A DNA stretch of 64,000 nucleotides from JAXMBN01 sp046349875 (lineage in GTDB: Bacteria; Planctomycetota; Planctomycetia; Pirellulales; Pirellulaceae): contig JAXMBN010000029.1 of NCBI GenBank assembly GCA_046349875.1, forward strand, positions 12,224 to 76,223, given 5' to 3'. How positions within the stretch are numbered: position 1 is the first letter of the stretch; each line of letters starts with the position of its first letter. Shown here one piece after another: positions 43,155-52,897 of this stretch. Below the pieces are notes generated by a model. It ran no database searches and was not told the DNA's origin. It saw only the letters and a program-made list of their open reading frames with translations. The position numbers and the translations under genes are program-made.

Positions 43155-44477
43155 CTAGACCAACCCTGTCAAAGGACCGTCTCCGCAATAGTCTTTATTG
43201 CCAAAGGAGACGATTTCGTGCCCCATCGCATGCGCTAACGATAGAAGCAGGCGATTGTGAGGTACCTTCGGAAAATCGATCGCTTGCCCCATCGAAAAAC
43301 CAAGGCCTTTTCCGATGAGAACGAACGGAATGTTGTCCAGGGTATGGCTATTGCCTTTCCCCAGCTCATTGGTCCAGACGATCGTGGTATGGTCCAACAT
43401 CGAGCCAGTCGATCCAGGCTCGGGAATCTCGGCCAAACGCTGTACGAGATAGGCGATTTGCTCAGCGTACCACTGGTTGATTTTCACGAGTTTCTCTTGA
43501 GCTTCCTCATTGCTGTCTGGTTCATGCGATAGTTCATGGTGGCTTTCTTCGATACCAAGCCAACGCATGCGAGCCGACCCCACAGAATTCGTAAACTGCA
43601 ACGTCGCAATGCGATTGAAATCCGCCAAGAATGCAGAAACCATGAGATCGATCTGCATCTTCGCGATTTGCGGAATGTTGTTGTTCGTATCTTCGATCGA
43701 TCGATCTATCGTAGGTACCGGATGCCCTAAGTTGGAACTCGATCGACGCGCCTCTATCTCCTTTTCCATGCTTCGGACCATTTGAACATGCTCATCAATT
43801 AGCCGGCGATCTTCTGTTCCAACCACCGCTTCTAAACGCTTCAGATCTTGCTGAACTGCATCCAGCACACTTCCTACAAGCTCATCGTTCTGCTTGCTTC
43901 CATACAAAAGATCGAACATCTGCTTAGGACTATCGATCGGCGCAATCGGCTTGTTCGGACCTGAATAAACCATGCGAGTCCAAGTGTCCGCATGGTTCGG
44001 AACCCCAACGCCAAATTCGAGAGACCCAAAGCGAGTGCGTGTCTCCGGCTGGCTTTGCAGAAAATTCTTGATCTCTTGGTCGATCGATATGCCGCTCGCC
44101 CAACCCGCTGGCGTATGCGATCCTCCCTGAATATTACCGGGAAATAGTTCGACCCCTGTCAGCAAACATCCGATCCCACGCATGTGGTTATCGCCATCGC
44201 CGCGGATCTTATCGCACACCCCATGCAGCACCATCATGTGCTCGCGATAGGCCTCGAGCGGTTTGAAAATACGCTGTAGCTCAAACTCGCGGCCATAAGT
44301 CTTTGGCCAAAAATCAGGCAGCACCACGCCATTGGGACTGAAGACAATGACCATGCGTTTCTTGGTCGATTGCGGTGCTCCCAAACACGGTAGATTGTTC
44401 AAAAAGGGGAGGGTGGCCGCCGACAATCCTAGTGATTGCATCAACTGACGTCGCGAAATATCCCTAGAGCCGAACAT
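43155..44477 (-). CDS. DUF1552 family protein with twin-arginine signal
   Basis: A 440-aa exported protein of the DUF1552 family, abundant in planctomycetes and usually paired with DUF1592/1588 cytochrome-like proteins; that partner is not in this window. The N-terminus SRDISRRQLMQSLGLSAATLPFL is a twin-arginine (SRRxxL) signal. The body has the family hallmarks RMVIVFSPNGVVLPDFWP, DGDNHMRGIGCLLTG, SIDQEI, the central EIEARR helix and MLDHTTIVWTNELGKGNSHTLDNIPFVLIGKG near the C-terminus (alkaline-phosphatase-like fold, shared with DUF1501). ATG at 44477 is chosen over the TTG at 44531 because it puts the Tat motif at the N-terminus; GGAG lies about 9 bases upstream. Biochemical role unknown. 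An attenuator-like hairpin sits upstream at 44536-44594. Confidence 0.92.
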   Translation of the reverse strand: MFGSRDISRRQLMQSLGLSAATLPFLNNLPCLGAPQSTKKRMVIVFSPNGVVLPDFWPKTYGREFELQRIFKPLEAYREHMMVLHGVCDKIRGDGDNHMRGIGCLLTGVELFPGNIQGGSHTPAGWASGISIDQEIKNFLQSQPETRTRFGSLEFGVGVPNHADTWTRMVYSGPNKPIAPIDSPKQMFDLLYGSKQNDELVGSVLDAVQQDLKRLEAVVGTEDRRLIDEHVQMVRSMEKEIEARRSSSNLGHPVPTIDRSIEDTNNNIPQIAKMQIDLMVSAFLADFNRIATLQFTNSVGSARMRWLGIEESHHELSHEPDSNEEAQEKLVKINQWYAEQIAYLVQRLAEIPEPGSTGSMLDHTTIVWTNELGKGNSHTLDNIPFVLIGKGLGFSMGQAIDFPKVPHNRLLLSLAHAMGHEIVSFGNKDYCGDGPLTGLV

Positions 44478-44535
44478 AGGTCTCAACTCCGAATTCGAAA
44501 GGTAGGCTAAAAGGTGGGAGGGTGAATCCAAAAAT

Positions 44536-44594
44536 GGTTCTACCCAACTACCAATCAGTCACGCCCGATCCTGACAGATAGTATGGGTAGAACC
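44536..44594 (-). promoter_or_regulatory. Attenuator-like hairpin upstream of the DUF1552 gene
   Basis: Perfect 11-bp arms (GGTTCTACCCA and TGGGTAGAACC) are separated by 37 nt. On the minus strand the second arm is followed by ATTTTTGG, so the transcript could form a terminator-like stem about 60 bases before the DUF1552 start. The rest of the divergent region 44478-44905 has a short AGGTT-TTCC-AACCT hairpin and no gene. Confidence 0.45.
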
Positions 44595-44905
44595 TTGGCT
44601 TCACACCGTTGGGTTAGGTTTTCCAACCTCAACGCAATGGTAAGATGATTGTATTGTCGACTACATTTGAGTTCCGCGACACCCTTATGATATCCAAAAC
44701 AGTCCAGATCGCCAAAATCACTCGCAGGCGTTAGATCTCAGTTGCGACCCTCGCCATCCTCCCCGACTACCAAACCCCTCTGCGGGATGGCAGGTAATCT
44801 CTTACCAAATTCGCCTACCTCTTGCCGTTCCTTCCCGAATCCTTAACGCAATGCGACAATCATTTTGACGCAATTGTCCCACCTTTCTTTTTACTGTTTA
44901 GCGCC

Positions 44906-45937
44906 ATGAAACCGGCATCCCATCCCCATCTTATTTCCATCGTGCTCAGCATGGTGGTGTGGCCAAACCTCGCCTCCACACCCATGGTCCAGGCACAGTC
45001 TCAAAATAATGGCAATTCTTCTGCGCTCACAGTTGAGCAACTGCGACAGCGCATTTTGGAGGCCAAACAATCGCAACCAAACTCTCCACAACAATTCCTT
45101 GCAATGCAAAGCACGATTCGCGACGCATCCCAACAACTGCTTAAGTCAGTGGATGATCGCGATTCGGCAGCCTACAAGGAAGCGGAATTCGACTATCTAA
45201 GCAGTTCGGTCATGCTTTTAGGGCACGATGGAAAAGAAGCCGCCTTGCAAACCTTTGCCAAAATTCGCGACTATCTCGATGGCAAAGAAAAACTGACGTT
45301 GCATGATGCTCAAATTGCAATCTTGGCTTGTCAAAACCTCGAACACATGGCCGACACCAAGGTTGCCAAAGAGGCCTACACGGCATTGAGCAAAATACTT
45401 GAAGATAAAAAAGAGCCTCAGTTCAGCGAAATTCTCGATCACTTGCAGGCATCCCAACGCCGTCTCGATTTGCCGGGCTTGGAACTGAAACTCGATGGCA
45501 CAACGCTCGATGGCAAGCCATTTCAGCTTTCCGATTATCGCGGAAACATTACCGTGCTGTATCTGTGGGCAACATGGAGCAAACCAAGTACGCAAGAATT
45601 CTCACACCTTCAGCGATTGCAAAAAGCCTTGCGTTCGAAAGGATTGCAGGTGATTACCCTTTCGCTCGACGAGCAGCTTCCGCCGCTGGAAGACTTCATT
45701 AAAAACAATAATGTCTCATGGCCCGTCCTTTGGGACCGCACGAAAGGCAAATCCCATCCCTTCGTCAAGGAACATGGAATCGCTTCTCTCCCTACCTCCA
45801 TCGTATTGGATCGAGAAGGTAAAGTGATATCGGTTGAAGCAAGTGTCTCGACGTTGGCAATTGCGCTGGATCGGATATTCTTTCCTTCATCCGCTTCACA
45901 GCAAAACGCAGAAACCGACAAGGCAAAACAACCTTAG
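44906..45937 (+). CDS. TlpA/redoxin-like secreted protein lacking the CxxC
   Basis: A 343-aa protein with a short signal peptide (MKPASHPHLISIVLSMVVWPNLASTPMVQAQS, cleavage near AQS), a helical N-terminal half and a C-terminal thioredoxin-fold domain of the TlpA/AhpC-TSA type: GTTLDGKPFQLSDYRGNITVLYLWATW, EFSHLQRLQKALRSKGLQVITLSLD, then GIASLPTSIVLDREGKV with the cis-proline. At residues 221-228 the motif reads WATWSKPS; redox-active relatives have WATWCxPC. Both catalytic cysteines are serine here, so thiol exchange is not expected. It may act as a binding or scaffold protein in the periplasm-like space. ATG at 44906 is preferred over TTG at 44822 because it starts the signal peptide. It precedes pyruvate carboxylase by 54 bases; co-transcription is possible but no functional link is obvious. 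Confidence 0.85.
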   Translation: MKPASHPHLISIVLSMVVWPNLASTPMVQAQSQNNGNSSALTVEQLRQRILEAKQSQPNSPQQFLAMQSTIRDASQQLLKSVDDRDSAAYKEAEFDYLSSSVMLLGHDGKEAALQTFAKIRDYLDGKEKLTLHDAQIAILACQNLEHMADTKVAKEAYTALSKILEDKKEPQFSEILDHLQASQRRLDLPGLELKLDGTTLDGKPFQLSDYRGNITVLYLWATWSKPSTQEFSHLQRLQKALRSKGLQVITLSLDEQLPPLEDFIKNNNVSWPVLWDRTKGKSHPFVKEHGIASLPTSIVLDREGKVISVEASVSTLAIALDRIFFPSSASQQNAETDKAKQP

Positions 45938-45991
45938 GCTTCCGCCTCATTGCTTGAGCAAGACTCCCACCTGACTCGAATAGTAGTATTC

Positions 45992-48900
45992 ATGAAAAAC
46001 ATCCAAAAGCTTCTCGTTGCCAATCGCAGTGAAATTGCAACTCGCGTATTTCGTAGTGCACATGAGTTAGGAATTCGAACCGTTGCGATCTATTCACACG
46101 AAGATCGCTTCGCGTTGCATCGTTTCAAGGCCGATGAAGCGTATCCCATCGGTAAACCAGGTGAACCGATACGATCGTATCTCGATATCGAAGGTATCGT
46201 TCGACTCTGCAAAGAAACGGGTGTTGATGCCGTTCACCCCGGCTACGGATTCCTATCAGAGAATGCTGACTTTGCTGCCGCATTAGAAGAGGCGGGCATC
46301 ACTTTCATTGGACCGAGTGTCCATGCGCTTCAAAAGCTTGGCGACAAAGTGGCTGCTCGAACGATCGCCAAACAGGTTGGCGTTCCCGTCTTGGAAGGAT
46401 CAAGCCACGCCGTTAGTTCGCTTGAGGAAGCATTTTCCTGTGCGAAGTCGCTTGGTTACCCCATCATGCTTAAAGCCTCTAAGGGAGGTGGTGGTCGTGG
46501 AATGCGCATCGTCGATTCCGCTGCTCAACTTCCATCGTCCTTAGAGCAGGCACAGCGCGAAGCGAAGAACGCATTTGGTAGCGACGAAGTCTTTCTCGAA
46601 AAACTCGTTGGCAAAGCGCGACACATCGAAGTTCAAGTTCTCGGCGATGCGCATGGCAACATCATTCATTTGCATGAACGTGATTGTTCCGTTCAACGTC
46701 GCCACCAAAAAGTCGTGGAGCTCGCTCCAGCTCCCAATCTCGATTCAAAGATCGCTAAACAACTTCACGAGTCGGCCGTCGCAATCGCCAAGGCAGTCGA
46801 TTATCGCTGTGCCGGTACGGTCGAGTTCTTGCTCGATACGGAAAGTGGTAAGTTCTTCTTTATCGAAGTCAATCCTCGCATTCAGGTTGAACATACCGTT
46901 ACGGAAGAAGTAACGGGAATCGATATCGTTCGCGCTCAAATCTTGGTTTGCAAAGGATATCGCCTCGGAGACGAATCGGTTGGGTTACCCGATCAATCGG
47001 GAGTTCAGGTCAATGGCTTTGCCATGCAATGCCGCGTTACCACGGAAGATCCTACCAACCAGTTTCGTCCCGACTACGGCCGCATCACCCACTATCGAAG
47101 TGCTGGCGGTATGGGCATTCGCTTGGATGCGGGCAGCGCTTTTAGCGGTGCGGTAGTGAATCCCTTTTATGATTCGCTGCTCGTCAAAGTCACCGCTCGC
47201 GGTCGTACACTGGCTGAATCCTCAGCACGGATGGAACGATGCTTGCAAGAGTTTCGGATTCGCGGAGTCAAAACCAACATTCCGTTCCTCATTGCCCTCA
47301 TCACCCATCCAACGTTTTTGAGTGGCAATTCCACCACGCGCATGATTGACCTTTCACCGGAACTCTTTGAATTCCCGCGAAGACGAGACCGCGCGACAAA
47401 ACTTCTCAGCTATCTTGCCAATACCGTTGTCAATGGAAACGTTCTCGCCAGCTCCGGCAAAGCACACGTGCGACGTGAACCTGCTCCGATTCCTCCGTTC
47501 GATCGAACGAAGCCAATCCCCGAAGGCAGTCGTGATATTCTTAAACGCGTGGGCCCGCAAGGCTTGGCCAAATGGGCACAAGAAAGCAAGTCTCTCTTGC
47601 TTACCGATACAACTATGCGTGATGCCCACCAATCGTTGCTTGCGACTCGTCTGCGAACGTTTGATATGCTTCGGATTGCGGAAGCCTACGCTTATCTCGC
47701 GCCTCAGCTTTTTTCTCTGGAGATGTGGGGGGGCGCTACCTTTGATACAGCGATGCGATTTCTCAAAGAAAATCCTTGGCAGCGTTTGGCCGATATGCGG
47801 TCAAAGGTTCCCAACATTTTGTTTCAAATGTTGCTTCGCGCTTCGAACGCAGTCGGATACACAAACTATCCTGATAACGTCGTCAAGCTATTCGTAAAAG
47901 AAGCGGCTCAAGCGGGCATCGATGTCTTCCGCGTCTTCGATGCGCTCAACTGGGCCGACAACATGCGCGTCGCGATGGACGCAGTCATCGAGTCTGGCAT
48001 GGTTTGTGAAGCAGCCATCTGCTACACCGGCGATATTCTCGACCCTCGTCGCCAAAAGTACTCGCTCAAGTACTATGTCGATCTCGCCAAGCAACTTGAG
48101 AAGATGGGCGCACATTTTTTGGCGATCAAAGATATGGCAGGTCTTTGTAAGCCTGCAGCAGCCAGAATACTCGTTCGAACGCTGCGCCAGGAAATCGGGA
48201 TTCCGATCCACTTCCACACGCACGACACCGCTGGAATCCAAGCCGCTTCCATTTTGAATGCGGCCGAAGAAGGTCTTCCCATTGCAGACGCAGCCTTGGC
48301 GCCGCTCTCGGGTGGCACCTCCCAAGTAAACCTCAACACACTTGTCGAGGCTCTTCGCAATAGCCCTCGAGATACGGGCCTGGATAGCGAAGCGTTGACC
48401 CAGATGGCCGACTATTGGAAGGCGGTTCGTGAATTCTACACCGCTTTCGAAAGCGAGCCTCTCATCGCAGGTGGCGATCTCTATCAACACGAAATGCCCG
48501 GTGGACAATACACGAATTTGTATCAACAAGCCCACGCTTTGGGACTTGCCAATCAGTGGCCACGCATTTGCAAAGTCTATGCTCTCGTCAATGAACTCTT
48601 GGGCGACATCGTCAAAGTGACCCCAACGTCGAAAGCGGTGGGTGACCTGGCCCTGTTCATGGTTGCCAATGATCTGAGTTGCGAGGACATCATCCAAGGA
48701 CGTCGCGAGCTCGCGTATCCCGCTTCGGTTTTGGATTTGGTTGGCGGCATGATGGGCCAACCACCGGGTGGTTTTCCACCTGCGGTCGAAAAGGCCATTC
48801 TCAAGGATAAAGCCCCCGTCAAATGTCGTCCCGGCGAAGAGCTTCCTCCCGCCGATTTCGAGAAAACCGCTCTCGATTTGCAACCCAAACTTTCACGACC

Positions 48901-49435
48901 GGCAACCGATCAAGATATCGTCACATCGTTGCTCTATCCCAAAGTATTTGATGAGTTCATCGCGAATGCCAAAGAGTACGGCAACCTCAGTCTCTTACCC
49001 ACACCGGAGTTCTTCTATGGTCCTGCCCTTGGCGAAGAGACCGTAGTGGATATCGAACCTGGCAAGCGATTGATCATCAAGCTAACCGCAGTGGGTCAGC
49101 CTCGAGCCGATGGAACGCGAACGGTGTTTTTTGAACTCAACGGCCAACCGCGTGAAATCGAGGTAATCGACAAGTCGCTCAAAGCCACGGCGGTCGCCAA
49201 CACCAAAGCCGACCCTGCAGACCCAACCCACATCCCAGCTAGCATGCCAGGTATGGTGATTGGCGTTGCCGTTAAAACAGGCGAACATGTTAAGAAAGGC
49301 CAGAAACTCCTATCGCTTGAAGCCATGAAGATGGAAACAACCATCAACGCTGAACGGGACGGAGTCATCGAGAAACTGGTGGTTAAATCGGGTATGCAAG
49401 TCGAAACCAATGACCTGCTCTTGATTCTCAAATAA
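45992..49435 (+). CDS. pyc: Pyruvate carboxylase
   Basis: A 1,147-aa single-chain biotin enzyme converting pyruvate, bicarbonate and ATP to oxaloacetate (anaplerosis); the length is that of the alpha4-type pyruvate carboxylase. Domains in order: biotin carboxylase (KLLVANRSEIATRV near residue 5; ATP-grasp loop KASKGGGGRGMRIV near 160; FIEVNPRIQVEHTVTEEVTG near 290), carboxyltransferase (LLTDTTMRDAHQSLLATR near 535; EMWGGATFDTAMRFL; IKDMAGLCKP; HFHTHDTAGIQ), PC-specific central domain (GGMMGQPPGGFP) and C-terminal biotinyl domain with EAMKMET, where Lys1113 is the biotin attachment site. ATG at 45992 is preferred over the CTG/TTG-type extension to 45950 because alignment with the family starts at KNIQKLLVANR. 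Cytoplasmic. Full-length, no lesions seen. Confidence 0.97.
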   Translation: MKNIQKLLVANRSEIATRVFRSAHELGIRTVAIYSHEDRFALHRFKADEAYPIGKPGEPIRSYLDIEGIVRLCKETGVDAVHPGYGFLSENADFAAALEEAGITFIGPSVHALQKLGDKVAARTIAKQVGVPVLEGSSHAVSSLEEAFSCAKSLGYPIMLKASKGGGGRGMRIVDSAAQLPSSLEQAQREAKNAFGSDEVFLEKLVGKARHIEVQVLGDAHGNIIHLHERDCSVQRRHQKVVELAPAPNLDSKIAKQLHESAVAIAKAVDYRCAGTVEFLLDTESGKFFFIEVNPRIQVEHTVTEEVTGIDIVRAQILVCKGYRLGDESVGLPDQSGVQVNGFAMQCRVTTEDPTNQFRPDYGRITHYRSAGGMGIRLDAGSAFSGAVVNPFYDSLLVKVTARGRTLAESSARMERCLQEFRIRGVKTNIPFLIALITHPTFLSGNSTTRMIDLSPELFEFPRRRDRATKLLSYLANTVVNGNVLASSGKAHVRREPAPIPPFDRTKPIPEGSRDILKRVGPQGLAKWAQESKSLLLTDTTMRDAHQSLLATRLRTFDMLRIAEAYAYLAPQLFSLEMWGGATFDTAMRFLKENPWQRLADMRSKVPNILFQMLLRASNAVGYTNYPDNVVKLFVKEAAQAGIDVFRVFDALNWADNMRVAMDAVIESGMVCEAAICYTGDILDPRRQKYSLKYYVDLAKQLEKMGAHFLAIKDMAGLCKPAAARILVRTLRQEIGIPIHFHTHDTAGIQAASILNAAEEGLPIADAALAPLSGGTSQVNLNTLVEALRNSPRDTGLDSEALTQMADYWKAVREFYTAFESEPLIAGGDLYQHEMPGGQYTNLYQQAHALGLANQWPRICKVYALVNELLGDIVKVTPTSKAVGDLALFMVANDLSCEDIIQGRRELAYPASVLDLVGGMMGQPPGGFPPAVEKAILKDKAPVKCRPGEELPPADFEKTALDLQPKLSRPATDQDIVTSLLYPKVFDEFIANAKEYGNLSLLPTPEFFYGPALGEETVVDIEPGKRLIIKLTAVGQPRADGTRTVFFELNGQPREIEVIDKSLKATAVANTKADPADPTHIPASMPGMVIGVAVKTGEHVKKGQKLLSLEAMKMETTINAERDGVIEKLVVKSGMQVETNDLLLILK

Positions 49436-49470
49436 CCTCAGCGTTGCTGGACACCACAGGTGCCTCCAAG

Positions 49471-52400
49471 CTATTTGAAGTCGCGGGAGCGAATATTAAG
49501 CCCCGCGACTTTTTCGCTGAGATCGTGCACACGTCCGACGATGACGTGGATCACATTTTCACGGCTCTCTAAAATCCCATCGATCAACCACGCGTTCGAT
49601 TGTTTGCAAACCATGTAGAACTCTTTCCACGTGTTCGGACGAATCACTAGATTGATCGATCCGGTTTCATCTTCTAGTGTGACAAACGTTATGCCCTTGG
49701 CCGTCGAAGGTCGCTGACGCAAAACGACTAGCCCTGCAACTCGAACGAATCGTCCCGTTGCGATGGTGGATAGATCTTCCGCTTTGAGTACCCGCATGGC
49801 GTCGAGCTGCTTTCGGCAAAAATCCATCGGGTGCCCTCGAAGTGAAATGCCTAGCGTTTGATAGTCCGCATACACCTCTTCGATCGGACTCATCTTCTTG
49901 AGTGCTTCTGGGATATCTTCGTCTTGATCGACGCCACCAAACTCAAACAAACGAAAGTCGGCGGACGATTTTTTTTCTTGGGCCATCGATTGCCATAAAG
50001 CCGCTCGTCGATTGCCACTCAGCGTATCCAGTGCCCCCGAATCAGCCAACTTGGCGATCATGGCTTGCCCAAGTTGAGTCCGACGAACCAAATCAGACTG
50101 ATCGCGATAGGGACCTCCATATATTCGTGCATCGACAATGGTTTGCCCCACAGACTCAGGCAAGCCTCGCACGCGATGCAACCCCAATCGCAGCGCTGTT
50201 GCGTTCGAAGAATCCGAACCATGAGCGAACGACTTCGATGGGGCTACACTTTTGGAAACGGGCTCCAAAGTCGATTCCCAATCGCTACGATTCACATCGA
50301 CTGCCCGTACTTCGACTCCATGACGCTGCGCATCTTGAATCAACTGAGACGGTCCGTAGAACCCCATGGGGAGACTATTCAAGATCGAAGCACAAAAGGC
50401 AGCAGGATAGTAGTGCTTGATATAGGCCGAAACATAAACGAGGAGCGCAAAGCTGGCCGCATGCGACTCGGGGAAGCCATACTCGCCGAAACCTCGGATC
50501 TGTGTAAACACGCGTTCGGCAAATGTCTCATCCAGCCCATTGGCTTTCATTCCAAGAATCAGTTTGGTACGAAACTGATCGATGATCCCTGGCCTGCGAA
50601 AGGCCGCCATGGCTCGGCGCAATTGATCGGCTTCACCCGGCGTGAATCCCGCCGCAACCACCGCCAACCGCATCGCTTGCTCCTGGAAAATGGGTACCCC
50701 CATCGTCTTCTCGAGTACCTGGCGAATCGCATCGGTTGGATAGGAGGGCTGCACTCCCGTCTGACGAGCTTTAAGATACGGATGAACCATCTGGCCTTGA
50801 ATGGGTCCAGGTCGAACGATGGCCACTTCGATTACCAGATCATAAAACGTACGTGGCTTCAATCGAGGAAGCATACTCATCTGCGCACGGCTCTCGATCT
50901 GAAACACACCCACCGTATCGGCTTTGCAAATTTGATCGTAGACCTGTGGATCCTCTTGAGGAACCGTGGCAAGTGTCAACGTTCTCCCATAATGGTGTTC
51001 AATCAAGTGGAAGCTTCGACGTATAGCCGAAAGCATTCCGAGCGACAAACAATCCACCTTGAGAATACCGAGATCATCCAAATCGTTTTTGTCCCATTGG
51101 ATCACCGTTCTCCCTTCCATCGCTGCATTCTCGACTGGACAAAGCTCGCAAATGGGGCCTTGTGTCATCACCATTCCACCTACATGCTGCGACAAGTGCC
51201 TGGGGAATCCAACAAGATGCTCTACCAAGTAAAGAAAACGTTTTCCAAGCTCGGAAGTTGGGGCTAAACCAACCTTGAGGCAGCGCTCCGCCAATCCATC
51301 ATCACTCGATCTTCCATCAAGAATTTTCGACAGTGCGTCGATGCGATCAAGCGAAATACCGAGGGCCTTACCGCATTCGCGTACGGCCGATCGGATGCGA
51401 TAGGTGATGACCGTGGCCGTCATTGCCGCTCGTGTCCGACCATATTTCTGATAGATATACTGCAGAACCTCCTCGCGTCGTTGATGTTCAAAGTCGACAT
51501 CGATATCGGGAGCTTCATTACGCTCCTTGCTAATAAACCGCTCGAACAATAGATCCATCTGGGCCGGATCGACGCTCGTCACCCCTAAACAAAAACAGAC
51601 GATGCTATTGGCAGCTGATCCTCGCCCTTGGCACAGAATATCGCGAGACCTCGCAAATCGAACCAAGTCCCAAACGGTCAAAAAATAGTCCTCGTACTGC
51701 AATTCCTCGATCAATTGAATCTCATGTCGCAAGAGATCGATAACCTTGGCAGGAACTTGATTCGAATACCTTTGCTTCGCCCCCTTCCAGGTCAATTGCT
51801 TCAAATAATCGATGGGCCGCATTCCCTCAGGGGCAAGCTCGATTGGATACTCAAACCGCAATTCATCCAGGGAGAAACAAATGCGGTCCGCAACTTCATT
51901 CGTCCTTGCGATCGCATCGGGATAGTCGCGATAGATCTCTCCGATCTCCTTTCGCGATCGTATTCCGTGCTGCGCGTTGGCTAACCTCTGCTCACGTATA
52001 GCATCGATCGTTCCACCGGCCGCAATCGCCTGCAAGCAGTCATGAAGAATCGATCGTTCTGGATGATGATAGAGTACATCCCCCGATGCTAAGAGAGGGA
52101 CTCGACTTCGTTTTGAAAGCGACGCCAGTCGATGCAACTTGGCCTGGTCATCGACTCCTCGGTGCAGCGATGTAAGAAGATAGCCGCGATCCCCCCACAC
52201 TTCGCGAAAGGCATGCATCCATTGCTCCCATCCCTCATCGTCCGAGGCATCAAATTCTAGAGAGGGCCAAGCATGTTGCCCCGTCGATGGAAAGAGCTCT
52301 AATGGGCTTGTAGCTTCATCATCCCCTTTCTCGGAAACGAATTCTTCCGAACCGATCAACGAGCCTTGGTCTTCCCAATTTGTCTCTTCAAATGCCTCAT

Positions 52401-52842
52401 CCATGGCATGTCGATGCAAAGCCTGCGTCATTCCATCCTCATTGGGAAATCGAAGCAAAAGGCCTGCCAACATACCTTCGGAATACTTGGCGATATCGTC
52501 CCAGGTAATGCGACAGGCACCTTTCTCGCATCGAAGCCGTCCAATCGAAAGGAGTCGGCACAAGCGACCATATGCCAAGCGATCAGTAGGCCACACGACC
52601 AGCGGCGGGCCATCGATCGGATGAAGTTCGCATCCAACGATGTATTGCAACTTGCCCGCGGCCTCTTTGTTCCAATCCCGTGCAGCCGTATGCCCTCGCA
52701 CCACACCCGCAAGTGTATTGCGATCGGTTACCGCGAGACCTCGATAACCGTAATTTGCAGCCTGTTCGATGAGCTCATCTGCATGCGATGCCCCTTCCAG
52801 GAATGAGAAGTTGGTTTTGCAGTGTAGCTCCACATAGTCCAT
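49471..52842 (-). CDS. dnaE2: Error-prone DNA polymerase III alpha subunit (DnaE2/ImuC)
   Basis: A 1,123-aa C-family polymerase. The N-terminus YVELHCKTNFSFLEGASH is the DnaE2-type PHP domain. Polymerase core motifs include GSAANSIVCFCLGVT (near residue 410), PDIDVDFEHQRREEVLQYIYQKYGR (active-site Asp pair, near 445), HVGGMVMT, and GFPESHAASFALLVYVSAYIKHYYPAAF (near 800). It ends with an OB-fold (RVAGLVVLRQRPSTAKGITFVTLEDETG). DnaE2 does translesion, mutagenic synthesis in the SOS response, classically with ImuA and ImuB; neither is adjacent. ATG at 52842; the ribosome-binding site is weak. It lies 55 bases downstream of the cyanophycinase-like gene on the same strand, separated by a hairpin. 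No canonical LexA box was recognised. Confidence 0.95.
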   Translation of the reverse strand: MDYVELHCKTNFSFLEGASHADELIEQAANYGYRGLAVTDRNTLAGVVRGHTAARDWNKEAAGKLQYIVGCELHPIDGPPLVVWPTDRLAYGRLCRLLSIGRLRCEKGACRITWDDIAKYSEGMLAGLLLRFPNEDGMTQALHRHAMDEAFEETNWEDQGSLIGSEEFVSEKGDDEATSPLELFPSTGQHAWPSLEFDASDDEGWEQWMHAFREVWGDRGYLLTSLHRGVDDQAKLHRLASLSKRSRVPLLASGDVLYHHPERSILHDCLQAIAAGGTIDAIREQRLANAQHGIRSRKEIGEIYRDYPDAIARTNEVADRICFSLDELRFEYPIELAPEGMRPIDYLKQLTWKGAKQRYSNQVPAKVIDLLRHEIQLIEELQYEDYFLTVWDLVRFARSRDILCQGRGSAANSIVCFCLGVTSVDPAQMDLLFERFISKERNEAPDIDVDFEHQRREEVLQYIYQKYGRTRAAMTATVITYRIRSAVRECGKALGISLDRIDALSKILDGRSSDDGLAERCLKVGLAPTSELGKRFLYLVEHLVGFPRHLSQHVGGMVMTQGPICELCPVENAAMEGRTVIQWDKNDLDDLGILKVDCLSLGMLSAIRRSFHLIEHHYGRTLTLATVPQEDPQVYDQICKADTVGVFQIESRAQMSMLPRLKPRTFYDLVIEVAIVRPGPIQGQMVHPYLKARQTGVQPSYPTDAIRQVLEKTMGVPIFQEQAMRLAVVAAGFTPGEADQLRRAMAAFRRPGIIDQFRTKLILGMKANGLDETFAERVFTQIRGFGEYGFPESHAASFALLVYVSAYIKHYYPAAFCASILNSLPMGFYGPSQLIQDAQRHGVEVRAVDVNRSDWESTLEPVSKSVAPSKSFAHGSDSSNATALRLGLHRVRGLPESVGQTIVDARIYGGPYRDQSDLVRRTQLGQAMIAKLADSGALDTLSGNRRAALWQSMAQEKKSSADFRLFEFGGVDQDEDIPEALKKMSPIEEVYADYQTLGISLRGHPMDFCRKQLDAMRVLKAEDLSTIATGRFVRVAGLVVLRQRPSTAKGITFVTLEDETGSINLVIRPNTWKEFYMVCKQSNAWLIDGILESRENVIHVIVGRVHDLSEKVAGLNIRSRDFK

Positions 52843-52867
52843 CGTCAGCTCGTTGAATCGTATCCTT

Positions 52868-52896
52868 CGTCAGGAGATATAGAATTAGTCCTGACG
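52868..52896 (-). terminator. Inverted repeat between the S51 peptidase gene and dnaE2
   Basis: Perfect 8-bp arms (CGTCAGGA / TCCTGACG) with a 13-nt loop start one base after the upstream stop codon. No U-run follows. It could be a weak terminator, an mRNA processing stem or an operator for dnaE2. Confidence 0.4.
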
Positions 52897-52897
52897 A

